Positions 28,920 to 42,519 of a stretch of DNA of 64,000 nt are shown one piece after another. This stretch comes from Melitaea cinxia (lineage: Eukaryota > Arthropoda > Insecta > Lepidoptera > Nymphalidae): assembly GCF_905220565.1 (NCBI RefSeq), contig NC_059410.1, positions 6,472,695 through 6,536,694 on the forward strand, given 5' to 3'. A model generated the notes under the pieces. The model saw nothing but the letters and a program-made list of their open reading frames with translations. It was not told where the DNA came from and ran no database searches. The stretch's first letter is position 1. The number at the start of each line of letters is the position of its first letter. A program made the position numbers and the translations under genes.

Positions 28920-31900
28920 TTTAATATAATCTTCATTACGGCGTGTTTAGGAGTCATTATTTTGTTGATTACGTTTTTGTTCTTTAAATTATGGTTCTAT
29001 GCAAATCGCTTCTCTTTTATTATGACCGAAATATTACCTTCCAAAATTTATTGTTAAGAAGAAACAATTTTTGATTTATTACAATCACTGAAAAGTATTA
29101 ACAGTATCTTTAAAATATATATATTACAAAGAGTTTGATGAATTATTCAACACTGAGTCATAATTAACGAATGCTCAAGTAGGACACGATAAAAATCTTT
29201 TATAAAATGTAACATTTTTTTAAATGTATACGTAAATTACGGTAACAATGGACCTTATGAACGAATAAAGGAAATCATCGAATCTTTCCGATATCTATAT
29301 CCTGCGACCTCATTCGCGTAATAACATCATTAATTCGGGAAAATTTTCATTTCATACGAAGCTTGACGAAATTATTCATTTATCCAATTATGTATTTCGT
29401 TTCGATTCAAAAGTTCACATTAGTAAAGTCTAACGCATGAAATTATATATTGTTTTTCTTCTATAATTATCTTTATTAATTTAATAAAATAAATATTATT
29501 ATATAAGTGTATGTGTATTAATTGTTAATAAGTCTCGGATACTTATCTCATTTGATATTTTTTTTTCACAATTAAATTCTATATATTGATCAGATGTTTC
29601 TATTTGTAGTTGAAGTGAAACAGCTAATAAAGACTTGCTTCACATCGTACATTTTTCATTTAAAATCTGCTTACTGAGAAAAGTACGACTATATTACAAC
29701 AGGTTTTGCTTTGAAGCAATGGAGCAGTACTTGTAAATATACAATAGAATTGAAATCGTGCGGATCGTCGAGTTTCAAATTAATTTATATTTCAAAAAAG
29801 TTTTACAATATTTATAAAATGTACGTTAATACTTGCATTATGTTAATAATTTCCTACAACAACCTAAGTAATTCAATGAGTAAACTTCTACAAATAAATA
29901 GCTCTACTGAAATAAATCAACATCATTAATCAATTCTGTTTCTCTTTTCACGTTAAGAGTCGAATCGAAACAAGTCGAAGTCTGGAGAATTCTTCAATAT
30001 GCGGTGATAAAGTTCGCAAATAAATGAACGATTCAACATCGCCCAAAGCTAGGTCAGTAGGGTTAATTCTACTCATCATAAGTCCGGCTCAGTTTGTTAA
30101 TAGCGATCTTTGGTCCTAAGCCCAAAGGCGTTGTACCAAAACTACTATGGCAAATGTACTGATGCCGGTTATTTCGTGTATATTTATATGGAGTAATAAA
30201 ATAATACCTCTGTGTCAAGACAGAGTCGGGCAAATAGTCGTTGCTGAGAGTCGAAAGCATGTTCACAGACCCAAAAGACAGCATTTGAGAAGTGATATAA
30301 AAAATTAAAACTCTATACAATAATAAAATTGACACTAGATATTTAGAGTAATTAAAGCTGCTTGACTATGCTTATGTTTACGTTTAATAACAAAAACATT
30401 ATTTAGAAGACCGAATAAAAAAATTTACACAAAATCGTTATGGTGGTTATACATTTTAAAAGTTTACGGGTATGATTTTGTTTTTTTTTTACATATCTTA
30501 CTTCGGTACTTTCTCATTTAGATTAATAGTAGCCTTTACTCGTATATGTATTTTAAGGTTTGTTATATCAAAAGTAGGTTCCTGCTATTTGTTCAGGTAA
30601 TGTAAATAATTTTTGGCTGTTGAAACAAGTTTTGTAGGTCGCGCCGTGCCGAAACAAACGAGAGTGTGAGTGCGGTGCGTCTGTAATATCAAATACATGT
30701 TTATAACTGAAGTACATTTGTATACACATATATAATGCAAATAGTTACAAAATAACAGCAGTCATTTAATAAAGTATTTTTTTTTTCTTATTTCATTTTC
30801 ACATTAAGTTTAATTTGCAAAATTTTTTACTATACTTTATTTTAAAATAATATGTCCAAAAAAGGTACGTGGAATATATAAAACTAGTTTTATATGATTA
30901 AAATGTTTAAAAATAAAATTATTTATACGTCTTTAATTATTATACCGATATCACATTCAACCGAATACGTGATCAATTAGTTATATGTACGTCATTTTCA
31001 TTAGTAAAAAGATATAAGTGAATGCTAGAAAAAGTTTTTTTAGTAAAAAGACATGAACGTATATAAAAACTAATGTCGTAAAAGAACATTTATGATAAGA
31101 AATACAATCGTTTGCTCCGAGTGTGGGTCTATTAGGTAGGTACATTATCCGTGAACATTCAGAGGCTCCAGCGCTTCTAATTTCTCGCATAAGTTCTGAG
31201 ACACTGCTCCGAGGGTATTTTCAAGGATTGAGGAGTTGTCACATTAAAATTCTCCGTATGTAAATGTGTGTCTAGTTTGTGAAATTGCTGGAAGATTAAA
31301 TGTGTCTCGAGTTTTGGTTGTGTGAAGTATTTAATGTTATATAATTAGTTTTAATATAGGCTGGGTGACAGTGTAATGTTGTTTATCTTTTATGCGAGAC
31401 TCTAGTATAATAGCTGCCGGGATTTGTTACTTTTTGCTCGAATTTAGTACAGAAAGTAAGTAATATGGCTTTACCAAGATACTTATTTTCTAAATATGTA
31501 AATGAAAATACGTAAGTAAATTTACTTTTAAAGCAATTTTTAAATGTAATTATGCCTAAAGCAAATCTGAAGGAAAAGGGAGCGTTCGTATATACGGAGT
31601 GAAATTTCAAAAACGTAAAAGGTTAAAAAATTTCCTTCTGAAATGAAAAATCACACCACACACAGGCTAGATCGCGTTAATTTAGAAAGCTCGCAGGTAA
31701 GTAATGGGAATATCATTATTCGCAGCTGCCGCCGATTTTAATTTCCTGCATACGAACCGTTGCAGACGACGATTTATTTGCTTAAATAAATATTAAACTT
31801 CAACGATTTGCTAGAAACGTTCTTAAGAACTCAGTGTTTTATGTCCACGTTCGAATTTCGAAACTTCTTAAACCGTGAAAGGTTAACTTAACACTCGTGT

Positions 31901-32125
31901 ATTTAACTTTACGAATTAATATCGTTGCTTGAAATCGTGTGTTTACGGAATACTGAGCCACAATGCACTTATGTTTGTTGTATATACTATCTATATTACT
32001 ACAGTAAATAAGAAAAGTATTTGTTAGTTTTAGTGCGCTATTCTTGATTTTTGCTGTCCATTTTTTTTTTCTATAGTAACATCATTTTATAATTTATAGA
32101 TTTAAAAATACGCGAATAATCTATA
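28920..32125. other. AT-rich region, no genes seen
   Basis: Unique-looking sequence with many chance open frames of 60-90 codons, none recognisable. A perfect splice-donor match cag/gtaagt occurs near 31696, followed by a GC-richer stretch (31705-31770). Confidence 0.5.
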
Positions 32126-32449
32126 TCTATACAAATAAATAAAAAGGGGGTGTCTGTTTGTAATATTAAAATAACCGCTTTTTACTACATTTGTATACAA
32201 GGTACAATTACCAACATAACATTTTTTATAATTTTTGTCTGTCTATCTGTCTGTCTGTTTGTTCCGGCTATTCTCTAAAACTGCTTGACCGATTTTGATG
32301 GGACTTTCACTGGCAGATAGCTGATATAATAAGGAGTAACTTAGGTAATTTTTATTTTAGATTTTTCTTTATTTTATAACTCTGTGATCTGAACAATAAC
32401 AATACTATTTTCTTAAATTCCACGCGGACGAAGTCGCGGGCACAGCTAG
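32126..32449 (+). mobile_element. Non-autonomous Helitron, family 1 copy b
   Basis: TCTATACAAATAAATAAA start after A; 3' hairpin region cacgcggacgaagtcgcggg, then cacagCTAG and T. 324 bp. Confidence 0.75.
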
Positions 32450-32695
32450 TATTAAAATATAGCCTTTAAATAAACTAGACGATTTGGTGGTGACAGTTTA
32501 TCAATTGACATTTAGTACCAACTAATTACATAAGTCGTAACATGACGTTACATGCCTTAGATGCATATCGTAAAAAAATTGATACACAGACCATTAGGTC
32601 TTTTGTGGATCCTAAAAAGAAAATGAAGAAATTAACTTTTAAACAATATTATGGTATATTTAAATTTTTGTTTTATTCACGATTTAAGTTGTATC

Positions 32696-32865
32696 ATCCC
32701 ACTGCGGGCATAAACTTCATCCACAACGCCGTTCTACTGGGGGTTGGCGGATATATTTCCTACTATGAGTTACGATCGCTATCAGGCGTACATGATAACA
32801 ACCGGGACCGACGGCTTAACGTGCTCTCCGAAGCACGGTGGAAAGACCCACAAGGACAATATTTT
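32696..32865 (-). repeat. RTE-related short repeat fragment
   Basis: Read on the minus strand it has '...ggagagcacgttaagccgtcggtcccgg' and 'gcctgatagcgatcg', which I associate with a widespread lepidopteran RTE-derived short element. An apparent 108-codon plus-strand frame (32542-32868) owes its second half to this repeat, so it is not accepted as a gene. Confidence 0.5.
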
Positions 32866-34881
32866 TAGCATAATATTAGTAAGTTCCAAAGCCAATATTT
32901 CTAATACTTTAAAGAGCTTTCTACTAGGTCTTAACTAAATTAGCATATATAACATATAATAATACATATTCGTAGGCACCAAAAATTATTTGGCCGACAA
33001 AAAATTTGAATCATTGAATACGAATATATTGTCACATACAATTTTTCTAGCATATTGTAAAATAAACGTTTAAATTCTTCCTTCATATTTCGATATTCAT
33101 ATAACATAGTTTCATACTTTGTATTTCGATTGAAACAAATATATACGTAGGTTTTCGAAAGTGAAACAATAACTATGCAGCTTTGTACATATGTGTAAAA
33201 AATGCTGGAAAAATAACATTTTTTTTTAATTTGTTGTCGTAACAATTTTCATTTGAATATTCCAAATAGAATCCGCTATTTCATAAATTTAGTTTTCACA
33301 TAACTTTTCAATCACATACGTATATTAATAATGAAATTAAATTGTTTTCATTTCTTATTTAATGAAGTAAATTATTTAACTGGGCGTGGAAAGCCAAATC
33401 TGATATTACAACAGGTAGTAAATACACTAAACGTCACTCAGAAAGACACGGACTTTCCAGTTTTAGTCCTTCGTTAGAACAGAAAACACCCGTACACGAT
33501 AATCCAGACTTTCTCTTTTTCATATCATCATATATCAGTTGGATCCAAAACATTTTCTAAATCCGGAACATTGCCTTATTATTTCGATAGTAAAATATAG
33601 AAGTCAAATAATTGTATATTCAAATATGTAATCACTTTTTAACTTATCTTTATGCGATTTTGACTTTCGATAAATAACTCTAAGTGTAAACTTATCTATC
33701 GACTACAAAAACAATTTGTTTGTTATGTGCCAACTTACGGTAAATACGCCAATGTGCCTGATTCTTATATAAAGGCATTAAAAGTTGTTTGACTTCAACG
33801 TTGTCTTTTATTTTTTTTTATTTAGACTTCATTGTACACTACAAGTAGATAGTTATGTTGGACCAAAGCATGAGAACAATAGAAGTAAATGCTTAATCAG
33901 CGGAATAATGATTCCTCACGTTGTCTCATGCTTTGGGATCATATGTCTTGAGAAAGTTTTATTACAATTAAATCTAGTTTTATTAGAATTAGAAAGTTTT
34001 ATTAGGATTAAATTAGAATTAAATAGTTTTAGTTTAATTAATGTAATATTTTTTTAAAAAGTCCTTTCGCGCTACCGTAAACTTGTCTAGATTGTAAATA
34101 AAGCTTAAAGATACAAATTGAGTAGTACAGCGGGCGGACTATGGCTATTTAGCTATTTCTTTCAGACAACCCAACTACAATAAGAAAAATTGAAGATCGA
34201 GACGAGTTTTCTATTTTCCTAATTTTCTGAAAATGGATACATTACTTCTAGGAGTCGCAGTCAATTAAACAAGTAGTTAGGAATAATCGCGTGCTAATAT
34301 TTAACAAACATTTAATTTTTACTTAACTAAAACTGTATGGAGAGTTTTAGTTAAGCTGTATGGAAAATGAAAAAATAAATCAAATGTGCTCGTACTCACT
34401 CGTACGAACTCCGCCAATGTTGACCGATTTCCTAGATTTTTCACATTTTTTCCTAAAAATGCCGGCTATTGTACATGTGACACGAATTTCGGCTCAATCG
34501 CTCCAGTTGTTTTTAGGTTTCCCTCTGTATATATTTTTTGATTTGCAGATATATAAAAAAAGTTCTTTATTTACGTACATATAGATTATACATCTACACA
34601 GTTAGAGTAGAACTGTAACGTTTTGATATTTTTATTTGTTTTATATAACGATTGGGAGTTTTAATGGAGTACTATTATAATAATTATTAAGCAAAAAATA
34701 CACTATTATAACATGGCGTACATACTAAAAAAGTATGAAAAACAGGAGAAAATGTACACATAATGTTAAGTCATGGATAAGTTGTGAACATAGGATATAG
34801 ACAACACTGAAATAATTTAAGGAAAACGGTTTCTATCTTACATTTCTGTATTAAACATTTTTGTAAAAAATTAAATCATTA
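32866..34881. other. AT-rich region with one long inverted repeat
   Basis: 13-bp perfect inverted repeat ccaaagcatgaga / tctcatgctttgg at 33863-33875 and 33924-33936. Otherwise nothing recognised. Confidence 0.5.
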
Positions 34882-35083
34882 TCTTATATATGAAATTCTC
34901 GTGTCATAATGTTAGTTACCATATTCCTCCGAAACGGCTGGACCGATTTTTATGAAATTTTGTGTGCGTATCGGGTAGGTCTGAGAATCGGCCAACATCT
35001 AATTTTTATACCCGTAAATTATAAGGGGGGATTAAGGGGGTTAATAACATATATGGTAATACAACGTTTGCGGGGTCAGCTAG
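34882..35083 (+). mobile_element. Non-autonomous Helitron, family 3 (plus)
   Basis: Starts TCTTATATATGAAATTCTCG after A, has 'cctccgaaacggctggaccg', ends gtttgcggggtcagCTAG then T. 202 bp. The mirror copy lies at 36891. Confidence 0.75.
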
Positions 35084-35315
35084 TTTTATATAGATAAATA
35101 TTATACAAATAGTGATTTTAATTTATTTGTATTGTTATGTGTATAAAACACGAAATATTGATTAATATTTAGTATCAGTTTATACTTAGCAAAAATGGTC
35201 GAATTTTGTATCGGTATCCAGACAATTACAACTGCAGATAAAATCTAACTAATCACTTTCTGAAGTATGTATATCTTTTTTTTTGTTCTTAAGATGGTTT
35301 CTATATCAGCCTGCA

Positions 35316-35498
35316 TCTAAAGAAGCTGACCGATGGCCAGATAACCATTCAACTGCTGGCTATAAAATACACAGATCGAAGACGAGAAGGAAAAGGAGAG
35401 CGTCTTCGGTGCGATAAAACCCTAGGTCACCAACCGATAAGGATGGCGCAAACTTGGGGAGGCCCATGTCCAGCAGTGGACTGCGATAGAATGAAGTA
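35316..35498 (+). repeat. RTE-derived short element, decayed
   Basis: Contains 'gaagctgaccgatggc', 'gcgtcttcggtgcgataaa', 'ggtcaccaacc' and the 3' end 'gcaaacttggggaggcccatgtccagcagtggactgcgatag.atgaagt', i.e. RTE leader followed directly by RTE 3' end with no coding sequence. Confidence 0.65.
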
Positions 35499-35509
35499 AT
35501 GTGCTTATC

Positions 35510-35640
35510 ACCTAACTACTCTTTAACGGCTGGACCGATTTGGTTGAAATATCGTGTTTCAACGGTTTCATGGAGGATACAACTGGACCCAGTAGGTAAC
35601 GCTGCTGTCGGTATATAATTAATCATATTTGGTAGTTGCT
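35510..35640 (+). repeat. Helitron-like fragment
   Basis: Holds 'ttaacggctggaccgattt', the block common to several Helitron families here, but no ends. Confidence 0.35.
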
Positions 35641-36477
35641 ATCCTGTGATAAACTTAAATTTTCTACAGATATCAACAAAGTACAGAGAACAGAGTTAAG
35701 ATATTCAAATAATAATTATAAATTCTATCAAGAGCCCGAAGTCCGAAGTCGGGTTAAATATTGCCGGTTTGTTTCCTCAATAGTTGATTTGTGAGTAACT
35801 ATTTTTAATTTCCCTCAGGGCCGAAATCAGTTCGGTCTCAACTCATTTATTAGTTTCGGGTTCCATTTAACATCTGATGGTCTTCGGTTAAATTCGTATT
35901 AGGTATATATGAGATATATTTCATTTAGAAAAACGTAATACCTACTAAATCAATTTATGTTTTTTTTTTCGGATGCTTTTTACATTACATGATTTACATT
36001 ATACATGTCAGCGCGAGACACTTTCCAATGTCAAAACACGTTTTACGAATTTGTTCTACTTTATTTAATTAATTACATCAACGCGATATTACATTGTACA
36101 ATTCGTGTTTAAACCTATTTGTTACACCAGGTGAAATATAAGACGAAATTTTCATATATCGTTCGATTTTACGAATATTAAGAAACGATGCTTCCGTGTT
36201 TGGTGCAGTGTCTATCTGAAGGTCGCGCTATATGCATTTTTATTCTTATTCGAGTTGTCAGACTATTAAACATTACTATTGTTGGAGTATTAATGTTAGA
36301 ATTTGTATTCAATGGGATATTGGTATCCAGTGTAACGTTAAGGCGTTTAACGTTTTATATATTTATAAAAGTGTCGCAAAATTAAAAATTTTGTGTTGTA
36401 TCGAAAATAGTTTTATTATGAAGTGAATTATCACTAGGTATAGCACGAATCACCGTCTTGCAAAAGTTCAAAGATGG
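35641..36477. other. AT-rich spacer
   Basis: No gene recognised. The open frames at 36188-36426 are hydrophobic and low-complexity, probably chance. Confidence 0.5.
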
Positions 36478-36570
36478 GCAGCAACGTCTTCAGTGTGACA
36501 AAGCCAGTCTTGCGGTCAGCAACCCGCCTGCCTAGTGTGGCAGCGTGGCTTGGTGACTATGAGTAAAACA
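36478..36570 (+). repeat. RTE leader fragment
   Basis: 'caacgtcttcagtgtgacaaagccagtcttgcggtcagcaacccgcctgcc' matches the RTE leader with several substitutions; decayed and lacking the 3' end. Confidence 0.6.
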
Positions 36571-36890
36571 AAGCTACGGCTCACATGATGGTAAGCGATT
36601 ACCGTAGCCTTTAGACGTGCGCCAGCGCATTTCTGACCTTACTCTCAACCCCTCCAGCTCTGGTCGACTTACTCACCACAGGAGTACAACATTGCTTGAA
36701 AGCAGTGTTATTTAGCTGTGATCTTCTGTAAGGTCGAGGTACTTCCCCAGTAGATATTTTTTGCTGCAGAAATGTAAATAAATGTCCCGTTTTACATATA
36801 AAAGATAGCTTCATTATTTGTAAAGTCTTAGTATCACAGTCGAGCCATCCATATACAGCATGATAGCAATTTCCTAGTCATATAAATACA

Positions 36891-37089
36891 CTAGCTGACC
36901 CCGCAAACGTTGTATTTCCACATATGCTATTAACCCTCTTAATCCCCCCTCCTTTATAACTTAGGAGTATGAAAAATAGATGTTGGCCGATTCTCAGACT
37001 TACCCGATATCCACAGAAAATTTCATAAAAATTGGTCCAGCCGTTTCGGAGGAGTATATTAACTATCATTATAACACGAGAATTTTATG

Positions 37090-37127
<38 letters not shown>

Positions 37128-37137
37128 CATTTTTAGA
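36891..37137 (-). mobile_element. Non-autonomous Helitron, family 3 (minus), with AT expansion
   Basis: Plus strand shows A then CTAGctgaccccgcaaacg, the reverse of the 34882-35083 copy's 3' end. The 5' side has an (at)n expansion (37092-37124), so the exact 5' border (about 37095-37137) is unsure. The 63-codon frame on it is not a gene. Confidence 0.65.
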
Positions 37138-40100
37138 TAATTAGTGAGTTGTCGAAACATTTGATGGTAAGTGGTCAATAGCACGCATTGACTTCTGCAA
37201 TATTAAAGTTATTAAGAATGGTTTTCCAACTCTTAAAAAGTGTAAATTAAATTGTTGTCTTTTTAACGTCCAATGCAGATAGTGTTCGTTAAGTTTCTGC
37301 CCAGACAACCGGAACTGCTATTCAACGGGGAAATGTTGCCAGCGTTACTGCCGCCGTTTCAAGCGGACATGATTTACATTTTAATTATCATTGTTACTAA
37401 TTAATAATTTTTAAGTTTGGTATTGTAAATTGATTCAACGACCAGTTCACGCAGCGTTCATAGTACTAGTACTTGCGGGTTCAAACTTCGCAAATGATAT
37501 ATGTATATATGTGTAAAGGCCTTACAGATGTTTCCTATGGTCTAGCCATTTGTACGGGCCATAAAGATATTCTTTGTGCCCTGGGCATTTGCTCGAGTTA
37601 TGTGTTTGGATACTCGACACAAGAGAGTTTACTTATTTTTACATTTACTTATTGAAGAGTATGTAGATATATGTATTAAAATACAGATTATAGGTGTGAT
37701 AGTCAAAAAGCCGAACCATTTTTTTGTCGTAGTGACGTAGATAAAACTGTTAATACGTGTCGTGATTGGAATTTAAAATCCCGATGAATACTCGTTAAGT
37801 GGAATTTTAATTGGTTCGATGTTCGAAATATTGCATTTTAACATGCATTGCATATATTATTCCAATAAGGAAGATTAATTTTGAATAGTGTATTAGCTAG
37901 TTGAAGCAAATATCTTTTTTTTTTTTTCGGTGAGAGCATGCTAGTAGGTATTCCTTACTAGTTCTTTTTGATTTTAATTGTTGGTTAATAAAGTATATAC
38001 ATTAAGGCATTAAAATGCAATGCAATATATACTTTTGAACATAAAAATTCTGTTAATCATACATTTTTCTTCAATATTTAAATATATAAACCAATATATA
38101 AACGAGTTTTATTGATTATTCAACATAGATAATTATAGTTGTAGACCCACTAACAAAAATACATTTTGAGTATTTACATCCAAAAGTACGAGAGAACAGA
38201 CGAAAACATTATTAAGATAAGATTTATAAGAAAACTTTAAAGGAAAATTTATAATAGGTCTATATTCGGTGTGATAAAATATATCCAACTGACGTATTTA
38301 CATAAAATTATCACGGATCAACGATTGTTATCTAAGTGGCGGGTTTCATGAGCGGAAACTAATCCTGTATGAGTACTGACACGCATAATGAGTTTTGTTG
38401 GCCGTACGTAGAAACAATTAGGAACTTTTGTGATTTAATTTCCGCATATTATACTATCTTACATATCCATTGTCTGCTGGTTGGTTTTAATCGATTTTGC
38501 TTTATCTAAATCAATATGATAAGCTAAAACTCTTTTGTTTGTGTGGACTAGTGTATTAATAGTAGTATTATTTCAGCTTTTACCGTTTTGATTAAATAAT
38601 TAGTTCTTATGTTAAAAAACCCGTTTAAAGCGCTTAATGTGATGTAGTGTCTGTGTCCTGTAATTTTATTTCTTACTTTTCGTAAGATCCAATCCTGTCA
38701 GAATTTGGTAATAAAATTTTTATACCTATATTAATGCTTTCAATTAACTGTCAAAATACTTAGTAAAACCTGCAAATACATTAACATTCTTACTTCAGAT
38801 TGTATCTAGTGACAGGAATGGATCTAAATTAATTGAATGTGCCTACCGATGTATGTGGTACGCAGGTATAAAAAAATACAATATAAACATACGAGTACCA
38901 AATAAAATAAAATATCATTGTTTAAAAAAAAGAAAAGAAAGATATATAAAGTAATCAATATCCAAAAGGAGTCACTGTATTAATTTTTTTTTAGTGTAGG
39001 TATTTTTTTTTTTATGTGAACTAGATTTATATAGAGTGGTAGTTAAGTGAGGTAGTTTATTAAATCACCTTAATATATTGTTATGATTTAAAAGTATAGA
39101 GCATTTCATAAGGAAATAAGTAAATTAAGTGTTTAGGTAAAACATATTTCATGTTTCTGTATTTATTTCTTTATATCGGTATAAATAGTGGCTTGTAATT
39201 AATTGCCCTTGCTGATAGAACCATTACACATCCATACCTAAGTCCATTATACTTTTGTATTCTCAGGATATTGTCTGTCCAAAATAATGCTGTTATATAT
39301 TTACTTTTCATATTAGAAAATGTATACGACTTAGTAGTTAGTTTCAATAGGAAATACAAAGCGTTCCTCATATAATTCAAAAGTAGTCAGAATCTGTATT
39401 CTGTAGTTCAAGTGAACGCTCAATACTTTGGCGGTGTTGTACCGATATGGCGCTTGCCAAATGATACCTCATTCGGGTCAATGTGATACTATCGCACTTG
39501 GTACCATGTTAGCAATGTTGACATATATATACGCAGTTATTTTATATTTCGAATTTACGTACGTACCTAAAATTACATATGTACTCAACATTTGGAAGAA
39601 TTGAAGAAAATAGCCAAGAATAAGCCTTTACAAATAGTTATTTCATTTAATGAAAAAAAAAAGGAAATTGCTCCACTTCGGTCTGTCTGTCTGTTTAGCT
39701 GTCTGCTATAATTTTGATTTTTAATAGCGTACATTGTACAGTTTAGATGCCAGACTTTTGAAAAAATTAAATATCTAAAAATATGTCCACTTTTAAATAT
39801 TTGTGAGCCAAATACAAAAGATGTACGAAGTTCTTTCTCAGTATATAACGCAGACTGATAATAAAATTTCATATAGATATCTCTTAAGATATCCTTAGCT
39901 CGCTTGTAGTGACGATATAATGTATAAATTAAGTTTAAATACAAATTTTTATTATATAGGTATGTACTAGTTTTTTGGTCTACGTGAATTTATCATTTAA
40001 CTTATGTTTCTTTAACATGGCTTTACAAGACATAATTATACGAGATCTTGCGTTTTGTGTTACAATGAATATGGAGAACGCTATTTCTGTAGTATTTATA

Positions 40101-40632
40101 CAAACAAACATTTTGATAAAGATATTGGATATAGCAGTTACCACGGTCTTTAAGAAATTGTAACTAACATTGAAATTTTAAATTCAAATAACAATTTTTA
40201 TGGTAAATGCTATCGTAATCAGAGCACCTCCACAGGTAGTTCGGTTTTCTTTAATGTCCGTTGCCGTCGGGTCGCAGGATCGATTTTCTATTTGTAGACG
40301 CTCTCTCCGAATCCTTTCAAAGGTTTAACACTTCTTTACAAGAAAACTCTTGAATTTTTATTCAATATCTATTATAATGTAAATTACTTATATTTTTTTA
40401 CCTTTTTTATTGTGTCTGTACAAAATAATTTATTTATAAAATGATACAGGAATAATAAAATAATAAAATAAAATAAAAAAATATATAAAAAAATAAACAT
40501 ATTAGCTACGACAATTCACAAAACAATTTAACCGACTTATGGAATTTGTAAATTACCAAAATCAGTCTACTATTTTCGTCTAAAAATTATACTCAGTAAT
40601 AAAGAAAAACGGGGTAGAAAAACGTGCATAAA
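37138..40632. other. AT-rich region, no genes seen
   Basis: Includes a B-box-like 'gcgggttcaaactt' near 37477 that may be the ghost of a SINE, and a 119-codon minus-strand frame (39585-39944) that is low-complexity and unrecognised. Nothing else supported. Confidence 0.5.
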
Positions 40633-40956
40633 TCTGTACAAATAAATAAAATTGGAGTATTCGTTTGTAATATTTAAATAACGGCTTTTTATTAAATGCA
40701 TATGGATGACATTTGGATGTTTTACAATTTTTGTCTGCCTGTCCGTCTGTCTGTCTCTCTCTGTCTATTTGTTTCGGCTAATTTCTGAAATGGCTAGACC
40801 GATTTTGACGGGACTTTCACTGGCACATAGCTGACGTAACAAGGAGTAACTTAGGCTGCTTTTATTTTATTAATTTATTTATTTTATAACTCTGAAAAAC
40901 GAAAACGATAACTTTTTTGTTAATTTTCACGCCGACAAAGTAGCGGGCATAGCTTG
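40633..40956 (+). mobile_element. Non-autonomous Helitron, family 1 copy c (older)
   Basis: TCTGTACAAATAAATAAA start; (tctg)n interior; 3' region cacgccgacaaagtagcggg, then catagCTTG and T. The terminal CTTG instead of CTAG and scattered changes mark it as older than copies a and b. Confidence 0.65.
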
Positions 40957-41194
40957 TAATAAATAAATATAAAGAAAACCAACACTTGACAGACATGACA
41001 GAAGTCATTGAGTAGCTTGCTGTTTACAGGATAATCTTATATAAGTAGTGGTGTGTATTTGTATATAGTATGTATATGTAGCGTATATATATTGTATGAT
41101 GTTATGAATATTGTTTAATTAGCTTTTATTTTCAAGAATCTGTATATTATATACTTTCTTAGCCTGCTATGTGACATAGTTCTCACTATCACAG

Positions 41195-41295
41195 GTTGGC
41201 TGGAAGAGATCTCTTCTAGAGATCTCTTCCCACCGTTGCTAACTAAATTTGTATATAAATAACTGTATAAATTTTTTAAGTGCAATAAAGAATAT
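41195..41295 (+). repeat. LINE 3'-tail remnant
   Basis: 'ttggctggaagagatctcttctagagatctcttcccacc...taagtgcaataaa' matches the tail family at 7740. The inverted repeat agagatct is characteristic. Confidence 0.45.
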
Positions 41296-41904
41296 ATAAT
41301 ACAATAGTCTATTACACAAAAATATTTATATAGATTGCTATGACCGTAACTAGATTTTATGGCAAATTTTTTGCAGTAATCAAAAATATCCAAATATATA
41401 GGGGGTGGCAAAAGGAAGCGGAAGTGGTGTCATAAATCCGCTGTTCGAGTCCGCCTAGCGTACTTCCGAGAGGAAAATGTGCCCAATATCGCACCATTGA
41501 CGATTTTTTTTCATAACACCATTATCACGCATGTATTAAAATCTGCGAGTTCGATTTTATGGCGTTTGCTATCATCGTAAAATATATTGCTCGTCCAGAA
41601 CCGTTGAATGTATAAATAATGAGGCTTGCTGTTTCAATAACATTTTTTGTTGTATGATATATAACTAGCAAATTTATAGGTTTCAGTTACAGGGTATTAA
41701 TTTATTAATTAGCTCTAAAAGTTTGTAAAGATAGAATTTCAGTGAAAGTATTCAAAATAATTTTTTACACGAGTCTTTTTTAATATTTTTTTACAAAGTA
41801 ATAAAAAAATGGTTCTTATTTTGAGACTTCTTTTGTTATAATTTACTAGGGTACTAAGGTAGGAAGATTATTATAATTCTGGAATAATGTAATGTGGGTT
41901 GTTT

Positions 41905-42025
41905 GGAAGAAATGGCTAATTAGCCATAAGTCCACCCATTGTATTTCACTGTCTGTAACTATCTTTATGCTTTGTTTGTAATATATTTGTGGTGTACAAT
42001 AAAGTATAAAATAAATAAATAAATA
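41905..42025 (+). repeat. LINE 3'-tail remnant with AAAT tail
   Basis: 'ttggaagaaatggctaattagccataagtccaccc...tggtgtacaataaag', ending in (aaat)n at 42004-42025. Same tail family, here with a repetitive A-rich end as left by target-primed reverse transcription. Confidence 0.5.
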
Positions 42026-42190
42026 AAATAATAATATTTTGTTACAGTTTCATCTATTACTATCACAGACCACAGGAACAATAAAAAAAAAACTATTTAT
42101 TCGGTAAGGCGATAGTTAACCTGTTCTTATGGAGTGGCGTAGTCCTTATGGACTAAAACTCCTTAAATAAAGAAAAAAAACCTGTTCTTA

Positions 42191-42479
42191 TTTTTAACCG
42201 GCTTCGAAAAAGGAGGAGGTTATTCAATTCGACTGTATATATATTGTCGTTTATGAACTGGTTTTGATAATTATTTTTTTGTTAGAAAGGAGATATCTCA
42301 AGGTATCACCATGATAAGAAAATCAGGATCGGATGATGGAATTACAGAGAAATCGAGGGAAACCCCTGAAAATCGTAGTAACGACTAGTAAGTTTATTTT
42401 TTTTCGTCAACTAATGTTGTATTACTTGTCTATGTAATTGAAGTCGGTTTTTTTTTTGGTTTGCGAGCAAACACAATTA
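42191..42479 (-). mobile_element. Non-autonomous repeat with short inverted ends, copy 2
   Basis: The reverse of the element at 15495-16102: starts 'aaccggcttcg' and ends 'gaagtcggtt...ttgcgagcaaacacaatt'. Lacks the internal duplication of copy 1. Confidence 0.6.
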
Positions 42480-42519
42480 TGTAGTTTTGTTGACTATTTG
42501 ATGGAACAATTTAATTTCA

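Noticed and set aside
32542..32868. 108-codon plus-strand frame as a host gene
   Set aside because: Its second half is an RTE-related repeat read backwards and its first half is Lys/Phe/Tyr-rich AT sequence.
36188..36426. Hydrophobic small frames as a membrane protein
   Set aside because: Composition is explained by T-rich DNA; no start context or homology recognised.
39585..39944. 119-codon minus-strand frame
   Set aside because: Low-complexity, rich in Tyr/Phe/Ile/Lys, no domain, no splice context; may overlap an uncharacterised repeat.
41400..41480. B-box-like 'gttcgagtcc' with ggaagt/acttcc stem as a tRNA
   Set aside because: The arms do not form a cloverleaf; at most a decayed SINE.
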